Assembly (NCBI GenBank): GCA_947487895.1
Contig: CANKYF010000003.1
Coordinates: forward strand, 310,001 to 374,000
Source of the DNA: an uncultured Flavobacteriaceae bacterium
Lineage (GTDB): Bacteria; Bacteroidota; Bacteroidia; Flavobacteriales; Flavobacteriaceae
DNA length: 64,000 nt
Direction: 5' to 3'
The notes under the pieces were generated by a model. That model was not told where the DNA came from. It made no database searches and saw nothing but the letters and a program-made list of their open reading frames with translations. This document shows, in pieces, positions 53,588-60,866 of this stretch. Position numbers and translations under genes: made by a program. Numbering within the stretch: position 1 is the stretch's first letter; each line of letters opens with the position of its first letter.

Positions 53588-53974
53588 TTAGTTATTATTA
53601 GAATAAGTTTTATTCTTTACATTTTTTGGGTCGATAATATATTCTGGCAACCCTCCTTTTTGATTGTCAATACGTAATGCTGCTCTTTTCTTAATAATAT
53701 GCTTATTTTTTACTTTACCAGAAACAAGAAATTCAGCAGTATTAACTTTTCCTTTAGCCTGTACGCCTCCTGAAGGTAAACCTGCTGCATCCCTAAAATT
53801 ATCAATTTTTCTAGGGTCTTTAGGTGTCCAAGAAAAACCATCTGCTTTTGCATCTCCACCAAAAACTCTAAATACTTTTACTTTACTATTAGCTTTTATT
53901 GCTGTAGAAATAGTCTTTGTTGCTGCTGTTGTACCTTTAGTACCTGCAACAGCTCCGCTGGCGCTAGTTTGTAA
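53588..53974 (-). pseudogene. Start-less Rhs toxin tip, ADP-ribosyltransferase-like (displaced cassette)
   Basis: Reading on the minus strand, an open frame runs from just after a TAG (53977-53975) to TAA at 53588, without a usable start. It encodes about 127 residues: 'SGAVAGTKGTTAATKT', then 'KVFRVFGGDAKADGFSWTPK', 'DPRKIDNFRDAAGLPSGG', 'TAEFLVSGKVKNKHIIKKRA' and 'LRIDNQKGGLPEYIIDPKNV'. The order Arg (VFRVFGG), Ser (SWTP) and Glu (GGLPEYI) suits the R-S-E class of ADP-ribosyltransferases, and the text strongly resembles the TreTu-type tips of other Rhs proteins. Only the tip is left; the rhs core is lost. It is followed by an immunity candidate. It could act only after recombination into an rhs core. 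Confidence 0.75.
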
Positions 53975-54019
53975 CTAGTGCCCACAATACTGTATCCGTC
54001 CTAAAAAAGTTTACATATT

Positions 54020-54225
54020 TTACATTTAGAACATTGTATGTTTTCCATGTCCTAATTTAATACACAACAATTTAAAGATTCCTTATTTTAAAAGCTTTAA
54101 GCAATTTTAATACTCTTTAATATAGTAATAAGCAAAGAAAAACAGCAATTAAACGTTTTGTTACCTGCTGTTTTTCAATGATTTAAATTTTATTTTATAG
54201 TAATGTCCTAATTTGACCCATTACC
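54020..54225 (-). repeat. Cassette spacer repeat, copy B
   Basis: 206 bp nearly identical to copy C. The minus-strand order is GGTAATGGGTCAAA (including the stop codon of the preceding immunity gene), AT-rich text, a hairpin with 11-bp stem GAAAAACAGCA / TGCTGTTTTTC (54137-54176), then the outer part ending near TACAATGTTCTAAATGTAA. The hairpin is a likely terminator. Confidence 0.9.
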
Positions 54226-54664
54226 AAGGTGTGCTATTTTCTTTTCTTTTCGAAAAATACATCCAATATTGTTCTTTTTCATTATTAACGACATAATCTT
54301 TAGGAGTGATGCCTTTAGAAATTTTCAAATAACTTACATGATCATCTTTTTTTTCAGAGTTAAAAATTATGAGTTTTTTGTTTTCGTCAATTTCAAATCT
54401 AGATTTGCCAATTACATTTTTGCCTCTATCTAAAAAAACTATAGTATCATTAGAAACCTTAAAATCTACTATTTGAGTTAAACCAGCTTCTTTGAATATA
54501 TATATATATTCTTCACTAAAGAATAATTCTTGATATTCTTCTACATTTTGATTGTTTTTTAAATCAATACCCCAAGATTGATAAATTATATTAACATCTC
54601 TGTTTCCACAATTCATAAATGATATTACATATATCAATAAACTCAATATTTTTATATTTTTCAT
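54221..54664 (-). CDS. Lipoprotein, candidate immunity protein of the displaced tip at 54683
   Basis: 147 residues. Lipoprotein signal 'ILSLLIYVISFMNCGNRD' (Cys19). The mature part is beta-rich ('FFSEEYIYIFKEAGLTQIVD', 'KVSNDTIVFLDRGKNVIGKS'), like a small lipocalin- or DUF-type sandwich. It starts 18 bp after the stop of the orphan tip gene, the standard place of an immunity gene, and its stop codon lies in spacer repeat B. Being a lipoprotein it would protect in the periplasm or at the outer membrane. No family recognised. Confidence 0.72.
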   Translation of the reverse strand: MKNIKILSLLIYVISFMNCGNRDVNIIYQSWGIDLKNNQNVEEYQELFFSEEYIYIFKEAGLTQIVDFKVSNDTIVFLDRGKNVIGKSRFEIDENKKLIIFNSEKKDDHVSYLKISKGITPKDYVVNNEKEQYWMYFSKRKENSTPW

Positions 54665-54682
54665 AATGACAGACTCTTTATT

Positions 54683-55909
54683 TTAAAAACCTAAATCTAT
54701 TTTCTTTCTCCAAGGAGTTATTCCATATATTTTTTCATTAATTTCTCTTCTTAGATTATTCCTTATATTTTCAATCAATCTACCTCTTCCTTTTCTTATC
54801 CAGAGGATAAGTGGTTGATTCGAATGCCCCGTTCTTTGATCCTTAATTGGTGTCCCTACAAAATTAATTTGATCTTGATGAGTTTTATGGTTTAATAAAG
54901 AAGCATAGATGATTTTATGATCACTAAAGGCATTTTCTAACCAATATTCAAATTCAAATCCTACAGATACACTCTCTCCAAATTTGTTTTTATATACTTT
55001 AGACTTTACTGAACTAGGACCTAGAATATATGAATCAGCTGTTTTTCTTGCAAAGGATTTTTTATTCTCAACTTTAGCTTCAAATATTTCATTCAGGCTA
55101 GAGGGATTTCCTGAATTTATATAAACAGCCCATAAAATTAAACCGTTAATAACTTTATCTCCTTTATCATTGATAAAATCTATCTTATTTGGGGCATCAC
55201 CAATATAAGAATATTTTATTCCATCTTGCAATTCCCCAGTACTTACAGTAGCACGTCTATTCCATTTTTCAAATAAAGCATCCGACTGCGCCTGAGCATA
55301 ACCAGCAGTAAAAGCACCCCTATCACGTAATGAGGTATACATGCCTTCATTCCATATTTGGTTTACAACACTACCACCATCGGCGTAATAAATCATAGTT
55401 TCCATTGCATCCGCTCCACTAGGGTCTGCCCAAAATATAGGATTGTTATCAAAGGCTACACTTGTACCTTGAGAAAAATGCGTTACAGGATCTAAGCCGT
55501 TAAACCTTGCAATAGCTGGATCACACATACGAACATCCATCTCATATAGATCCAAACCTAAAGCTTCTTCATATTCAACACCATTGTATTTAAATTTAAG
55601 TGCGGGATTCGTTGAGTTCACCACAGAATTATAACCCTTATGACGCATACCAAAAGGATAGTAATTATTCTCCTCCAGTATTTCAGAACTATCTACTGAG
55701 CCATTGTTGTTACTGTCCATATACGATAGTCTCACATTACCCAAATGGTCTTTATACTGATAGATATAATCATACCCTCCTGAACCGTCTGGTTCCACAT
55801 AACCTTCTGCATGATTAAAGAATTTCAAAGAACTGCCACTATTATCTCCTGTATACACATAGTTACCTGCGTAATAGGTGTATTTATTAGGCTGCATATA
55901 CTGCACCAC
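54683..55909 (-). CDS. Displaced Rhs C-terminal fragment with unknown toxin tip
   Basis: 408 residues from a GTG at 55909; the similarity to the main rhs starts earlier, at 55961. The first 95 residues ('GYDYIYQYKDHLGNVRLSYM', 'ILEENNYYPFGM') are almost identical in DNA to the main rhs (57730-58040). After 'NSTNPALK' the sequence diverges but still makes an RHS core end ('VRMCDPAIARFNGLDPVTHF', 'FWADPSGADAMETM'). The tip (about 165-408) is unrecognised: 'MYTSLRDRGAFTAGYAQAQS', 'FEYWLENAFSDHKIIYASLL' and a very basic end 'RGRLIENIRNNLRREINEKI'. A nuclease- or nucleotide-active tip is a guess. No signal peptide or own N-terminus, so probably silent until recombined. Confidence 0.8.
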   Translation of the reverse strand: MVQYMQPNKYTYYAGNYVYTGDNSGSSLKFFNHAEGYVEPDGSGGYDYIYQYKDHLGNVRLSYMDSNNNGSVDSSEILEENNYYPFGMRHKGYNSVVNSTNPALKFKYNGVEYEEALGLDLYEMDVRMCDPAIARFNGLDPVTHFSQGTSVAFDNNPIFWADPSGADAMETMIYYADGGSVVNQIWNEGMYTSLRDRGAFTAGYAQAQSDALFEKWNRRATVSTGELQDGIKYSYIGDAPNKIDFINDKGDKVINGLILWAVYINSGNPSSLNEIFEAKVENKKSFARKTADSYILGPSSVKSKVYKNKFGESVSVGFEFEYWLENAFSDHKIIYASLLNHKTHQDQINFVGTPIKDQRTGHSNQPLILWIRKGRGRLIENIRNNLRREINEKIYGITPWRKKIDLGF

Positions 55910-56005
55910 CTTTTTTTCTAGTTTTACACCAGTGGCATCGTAAATATAAGAAATTGCGCCGGGTCTTATGGGGTGTAATTTATCTGATTTCTTTTAGTAC
56001 AAACG

Positions 56006-56227
56006 TTACATTTAGAACATTGTATGTTTTCCATGCCCTAATTTAATACACAACAATTTAAAGGTCCCTTATTTTAAAAGCTCTAAGCAATTTTAATAGT
56101 CTTTAATATATCTATAAACAAAGAAAAACAGCAATTAAACGTTTTGTTAGCTACTGTTTTTCAATGATTTAAATTTTATTTTATAGAAATGTCCTAATTT
56201 GACCCATTACCAATTTGACCCATTACC
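56006..56227 (-). repeat. Cassette spacer repeat, copy C
   Basis: 222 bp; full-length form. Two tandem GGTAATGGGTCAAA(TT) units at the 5' end (the first carries the stop codon of the immunity gene), central hairpin GAAAAACAG ... CTGTTTTTC (56124-56163), outer part ending TACAATGTTCTAAATGTAAC. Over 90% identical with copy B by eye. Confidence 0.9.
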
Positions 56228-56747
56228 GTAGCGAAACTTCAAATTTTATACATGTTTCTATAAGATTAGAATTTCCATTTTCGAATATAATTTTATTATA
56301 ATTTAAAATTTTATCAATACTGAAAGCTCTCTTAAATGTTTTTTCTTCACATATATACAAAATGTCGGATTTAAAATTAGGATTAGTCCATTCATTAAGT
56401 GATTTTTCATCTCCAAAATGTTTGTATAAAAATTCTTTCTCTTCTATTTTAATATCCATTGAGTAAAAAATGGCAGCCCCTTCAGAAAATGACTCAATTA
56501 TTTCAACCTCTTTCGCATTAAACAAATTAATTAATGAATCCAGTGACTGAACAGCAGATTGTCTTTTTAAAATCAAACCTTGTCCATATCCTTTCCCATC
56601 AATTTTTGTTAATTCGTTCTCAAATCCATGAATTTCTACTTCTACAAATTCTTTCGTAAGACTATCCCATGCTTTTGTGTCCACTTTTTTTTCTACATTA
56701 CATGAATAGATTATTAAAAGTGATAATACTATAAGTTTTGTCTTCAT
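56223..56747 (-). CDS. Lipoprotein, candidate immunity protein of the main Rhs tip
   Basis: 174 residues. Lipoprotein signal 'IVLSLLIIYSCNVEKKVD' (Cys16). The mature part is mixed: 'AWDSLTKEFVEVEIHGFENE', 'QSLDSLINLFNAKEVEIIES', 'IYYSMDIKIEEKEFLYKHFG'-like text (exactly 'FYSMDIKIEEKEFLYKHF'). It begins 12 bp after the main rhs gene stop. It is the expected immunity protein for the metallopeptidase-like tip, held in the periplasm or outer membrane by its lipid. Its TAA is inside spacer repeat C. No family recognised. Confidence 0.72.
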   Translation of the reverse strand: MKTKLIVLSLLIIYSCNVEKKVDTKAWDSLTKEFVEVEIHGFENELTKIDGKGYGQGLILKRQSAVQSLDSLINLFNAKEVEIIESFSEGAAIFYSMDIKIEEKEFLYKHFGDEKSLNEWTNPNFKSDILYICEEKTFKRAFSIDKILNYNKIIFENGNSNLIETCIKFEVSLR

Positions 56748-56759
56748 AATTTCAAAATG

Positions 56760-59700
56760 TTATTTTTTAGATAAATAAAGAAACTCTAATTTGTTTAAAG
56801 GAGTTCCTCCATTTATCGTATTTGAATTCATATTAGATTTGCTTTTCCCATCTCTTTTCTCTCTCCTAGCAGATGCACTTTTTCTTTCTAGTTTTGTCTT
56901 TGTGCTTAAATATATTAGAATAGAACCTTCTCCAATGAATTTACCCTTTTTGTTTTTCTTATTACTATCAACTAATTTGCCAGCATAGCCTTCTGGGTGA
57001 GGAACAAATATTTTGTTATATACGTCAACAGCTGTCCCTAATCTACCTGTATAAGTTTTCCTGTGAGGTTCATTAAAAGCATCTGCATGTCTATTTCCAG
57101 CTGCAACTGCGCTTGCTTCAGACCCATCAATTTGTTCAGGATAACCCTCATAACTTTTTCCAGTATTCACTTTACCTAAAATGCCTTTATTAAAATGGTC
57201 TAATTCATGAACTAATAAATCATCTGGACTTAGTTCTACTCCATCTGCCTTAACAGTCTGAGTTGGGTCAAAATCCATGAATCTAGTATAAGTTCCATCA
57301 TCTTCTTTTTCCCATCCATAAGTTTGCGGGCCATCTTTTTTTGCATTACCCATTTGAATCACTATTGTGTTCTTGGATTCTATTGCTTCTACTAATTGAT
57401 TAAATCCTTCTTCAGAACGGGCCGACATAATCAACTGATAATATACTTGCGAAATGTATTCATCGGAACCAGTTATAATAATTCTTTCGCCTGTAGGGTC
57501 AGAAGCAACTATAGGACAATTTGCAACATAGCTATAAGGTGAAAATTCATAATATTCATTAGCAGCATTATCAATATTCATCCATCTTCCTAAACTGGCA
57601 TCATAATTCCTAGCGTGGAAGTCATACCAGCCCAATCCAAGCTCATTATTCATTTCCTTCCCACCAAACTTATACTTCAGCGCAGGATTCGTAGAATTCA
57701 CTACATTATTATATCCGTTGTGCTTCAAACCAAAAGGATAGTAATTATTCTCCTCCAGTATTTCAGAACTATCTACTGAGCCATTGTTGTTACTGTCCAT
57801 ATACGATAGTCTCACATTACCCAAATGGTCTTTATACTGATAGATATAATCATACCCTCCTGAACCGTCTGGTTCCACATAACCTTCGGCGTGATTAAAG
57901 AATTTCAAAGAACTGCCATTGTTGTCTCCAGTATACACATAGTTACCTGCGTAGTAGGTGTATTTTGTAGGCTGCATATACTGCACTACCTTTTTTTCTA
58001 GTTTTACACCATTGGCATCGTAAATATAAGAAATTGCGCCGTTACCTTTAGGAATAGTTTTAGGTAAATTTAAATGGTTGTATGTAATATTTGCAAAAAT
58101 ACCTTTATTGTAGTCCTTTAGCATATTGCCATTGGCATCATAGGTGTAATCATCCCCTGTATGGTTATTTAAGTAATCCTTAAACCCTTCATGATGATGC
58201 CCTTCTTCTAATACATCTATTAATTTATTGCCTGCATCATAGGTATAGGTAAGGTGGTCTAAATATTCAGCAAAAGAATTATTGGACAAATACCCATTTC
58301 TTCTTAGTTTGGTAATATTACCATTCTTATCATATGCCACTAATTTTAAATTATGTTTATTGTTCCACGAGGAATTCGCACTACCTGTCAAACCACTTGT
58401 AATCCTGTTAAGGGGATCATAACTGTATGTGTACCAGTGTAAAACATTATCATTAGCGGTTTTCCACTCAGTTTCAGAGATATTACCATTGTATAATTTT
58501 GTTGCACTGTGGTCTTCTGTATTATAATTAATTTTAAAACTAAACAGATCATTTCCTAAACTCGTTGGGTTATTAATCTCTTTGAGCCAGCCCCTAATGT
58601 TATAGCTATAGTCTATTTCTTGTAAAGGGTTGGCCTGTGTATTCCCTACATCTTTTTGTTCTAACTGCCCTAGGGCATCATAATGGTTATGGGTAATAAG
58701 CGCATCTCCCTGCCCGTTAATGTTCTGTTTGTGTGTTAGTAACCTATTGGCATGGTCATAGGTATACTTGTCTACAGTGGTAATAGTGGCATGCCCTGTT
58801 TTGGTATGTGTGGTGGTGCTCTCTAAAACGTTGCCTAAAAAATCTAATTTGTACTTTACCTTATCGGTGGTTTCTAAATAGGCATTGTATGTGTAGATAT
58901 AAATAGGCCTTGATTTATTGTCATAATAGGTTACGGTGGTGATCCATTTATCACTGGCTTCTAAGACCTTTACTTTGCTACAGGTTGCCAGTCCCTTAAC
59001 ATTGGTTATGGGCGTGACCCCATAGGCATCTTCAGAGGTGCCGCCTGCCAGATCAAAATCATTGTAATTATCATAATAGTTAATGGTGAATAATTCTGTG
59101 ATATGGGTATTCACATCATAGTATACCTGCTGGTTAGACAGGGTTGCAGACGCTGTTGTAGTTCTGTCTACAGAACCAACGGCACTTGCCGTAGTTACTT
59201 GGAGCATAAACCTACTTACCCAACCAGGGGTGGTTTCTAAACCTGAACCTGTGTAGGCTACCCTACCAAAATCGTCATATCTGGTAATGAGCCATCTGTT
59301 GGTTTCTAGTCTATATTTTGTGTCTGTGGTTAGGTAGGGTCTGTCTAGTACATCATATATAATATATTCCCAACGTTTGCCTGGTATTTTTTTCTCTACC
59401 AGCCTGTTCTTATCATCATAGATGTACTGATAGCATAATTCTGAAAGTTCTGTAGATGAGATACCATCACTGGTATCTGCCTTTGGTGGGATGACATAAC
59501 TTAAGTTGCCGTAATCATCATATACATAATAGGTATCATGTGGTATTTGCTTATCGCCTGCATCATTGGTATCGCCATCGCCATTGCTATCAAAATGGGC
59601 ATAGGTACGTTTTAGTACCACCCGCCCCTGCTTATCTTTAAATTCTTCTGTGGTATGTAGTTTTAAATAGGTTTGTGTAGGGCTCCAGTTTTCATCTTTG

Positions 59701-60347
59701 GTCACGGTTTTATATAATTCTCCTTGATCATAATATACCGTACCATTACCTGTAAGGCTTGGGGTATAGGTAAAATTAAAATAGGATAGGTTAACTGTAA
59801 ATAGCCTCACCTCATTGGTGGTATTGGCACTGTACTCAAACTTTATGGTGTGGTCTGTATCTAAGGTTTTATCGAGTATCCAATCTGCTCCCGGGGCGCC
59901 TTGTTCTAACACCCTACTAAGGGGAGAATGTTCTAAATTCTTTTCTGAGTAGGGGTTTAGTGTGTTCTCATACTTTGGGGCATTGTAAAAATTAAGTGCG
60001 GCATTGAGGGCACCTGTTTGGTAAGTACCACCGGTACTGGTCATGGCATAGGGCAGGTACTCTTTATCCTGCCTGCCATAGGCATCATACGCTGTATGTG
60101 AGACTATATCCTGATTGTTACCCCCAGCTCTTATACCAATATGTTGTTTTTGGCGCCCCAAACCATCAAAATAGGTAATACTTTCTTCTTTATCATTGTT
60201 TGCTAAATTCCCAGTGCCATCTACTTTGGTAGTACCATTAGTGGTCTCTACCTTGTAAACGGTAGTCTTTATATAGTTTTCATTGCTCTGACCTGAAAGT
60301 AACAGTGTGAAAAACACAGTAGATATGAATAAAATAGCTTTTTTCAT
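56760..60347 (-). CDS. DUF6443 / RHS-repeat polymorphic toxin with putative zinc metallopeptidase tip
   Basis: 1195 residues. Signal peptide about 1-20 ('ILFISTVFFTLLLSGQS'). DUF6443 domain (about 25-150, 'ESITYFDGLGRQKQHIGIRA'), many YD repeats ('YDDYGNLSYVIPPKADT', 'YDALGQLEQKDVGN'), RHS-associated core ending 'DPTG' at 950-953. The tip (954-1195) has 'DDLLVHELDHFNKG' with His1047-Glu1048 ... His1051, a zinc HExxH motif, and 'GSEASAVAAGNRHADAF' (Glu1077) where M91/NleD-like peptidases have their third ligand. The YD shell should encapsulate the tip. The upstream YD protein and the lipocalin-like protein probably belong to the same machine. Immunity candidate follows at 12 bp. Confidence 0.88.
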   Translation of the reverse strand: MKKAILFISTVFFTLLLSGQSNENYIKTTVYKVETTNGTTKVDGTGNLANNDKEESITYFDGLGRQKQHIGIRAGGNNQDIVSHTAYDAYGRQDKEYLPYAMTSTGGTYQTGALNAALNFYNAPKYENTLNPYSEKNLEHSPLSRVLEQGAPGADWILDKTLDTDHTIKFEYSANTTNEVRLFTVNLSYFNFTYTPSLTGNGTVYYDQGELYKTVTKDENWSPTQTYLKLHTTEEFKDKQGRVVLKRTYAHFDSNGDGDTNDAGDKQIPHDTYYVYDDYGNLSYVIPPKADTSDGISSTELSELCYQYIYDDKNRLVEKKIPGKRWEYIIYDVLDRPYLTTDTKYRLETNRWLITRYDDFGRVAYTGSGLETTPGWVSRFMLQVTTASAVGSVDRTTTASATLSNQQVYYDVNTHITELFTINYYDNYNDFDLAGGTSEDAYGVTPITNVKGLATCSKVKVLEASDKWITTVTYYDNKSRPIYIYTYNAYLETTDKVKYKLDFLGNVLESTTTHTKTGHATITTVDKYTYDHANRLLTHKQNINGQGDALITHNHYDALGQLEQKDVGNTQANPLQEIDYSYNIRGWLKEINNPTSLGNDLFSFKINYNTEDHSATKLYNGNISETEWKTANDNVLHWYTYSYDPLNRITSGLTGSANSSWNNKHNLKLVAYDKNGNITKLRRNGYLSNNSFAEYLDHLTYTYDAGNKLIDVLEEGHHHEGFKDYLNNHTGDDYTYDANGNMLKDYNKGIFANITYNHLNLPKTIPKGNGAISYIYDANGVKLEKKVVQYMQPTKYTYYAGNYVYTGDNNGSSLKFFNHAEGYVEPDGSGGYDYIYQYKDHLGNVRLSYMDSNNNGSVDSSEILEENNYYPFGLKHNGYNNVVNSTNPALKYKFGGKEMNNELGLGWYDFHARNYDASLGRWMNIDNAANEYYEFSPYSYVANCPIVASDPTGERIIITGSDEYISQVYYQLIMSARSEEGFNQLVEAIESKNTIVIQMGNAKKDGPQTYGWEKEDDGTYTRFMDFDPTQTVKADGVELSPDDLLVHELDHFNKGILGKVNTGKSYEGYPEQIDGSEASAVAAGNRHADAFNEPHRKTYTGRLGTAVDVYNKIFVPHPEGYAGKLVDSNKKNKKGKFIGEGSILIYLSTKTKLERKSASARREKRDGKSKSNMNSNTINGGTPLNKLEFLYLSKK

Positions 60348-60402
60348 GTTATGTAAATATTTTTGTGTGCTGTTTATCTATGATTAAATACTAGCTGATA
60401 GT

Positions 60403-60837
60403 CTACCTGGTGTAGCACCAAACTTCTGTGGGTATGATATGGTCTTCTGAATCTCTAAGTAGTACAGAAATGTGTAGCTGGTTGGCAGTGAGCTGATGAA
60501 TTTGGTATTCTTGTCTGCTCCCTGAACTGTTGATTAACACTAATATGCCATCACCTGAGGTGTGACTCCAATTACCCGAACCGGTCTTTCCAAACTCCAG
60601 AATTTGTGTATAGGAGCCATCTCCATTTAAGGAGATCTGGCAGTCCTTATACCGCTCTTTAAGGGCATTTATAACCTCCTCTCCCAGATTGTCTGTGATC
60701 ACTTTTTTTGCTTGGGGTAATATGTTATAGGAACATTGGTAATTAAACTTCCATAAGCCCTCAATCTGTGTGGATTGGGCAAAGGTCTGTATGCCCACAA
60801 AAAGGCATATTAATACTATGAATTTATATATTTTCAT
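60403..60837 (-). CDS. Exported lipocalin-like protein between the two YD proteins
   Basis: 144 residues. Signal peptide about 1-20 ('VLICLFVGIQTFAQ'). 'IEGLWKFNYQC' at the start and strands 'GDGSYTQILEFGKTGSGNW', 'DGILVLINSSGSRQEYQIHQ', 'LTANQLHISVLLRD' follow the lipocalin-like domain common in Bacteroidota exported proteins. It lies 29 bp after the first YD-repeat gene and 55 bp before the second, so all three are likely one operon. A role as a chaperone or adaptor of the split toxin is inference. Confidence 0.72.
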   Translation of the reverse strand: MKIYKFIVLICLFVGIQTFAQSTQIEGLWKFNYQCSYNILPQAKKVITDNLGEEVINALKERYKDCQISLNGDGSYTQILEFGKTGSGNWSHTSGDGILVLINSSGSRQEYQIHQLTANQLHISVLLRDSEDHIIPTEVWCYTR

Positions 60838-60866
60838 TGTTTTGACTTTATATTGTTATTGCTGAT

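Noticed and set aside
53664..53978. Plus-strand open frame of 104 residues with Cys/Pro-rich text
   Set aside because: Antisense to the ADP-ribosyltransferase-like tip; composition is that of a complement strand and it has no family signs.
53226..56227. CRISPR array or integron from the three regularly placed repeats
   Set aside because: Repeats are 128-222 bp with gene-length spacers that encode toxin and immunity proteins; no integrase, cas genes or attC-like folds.
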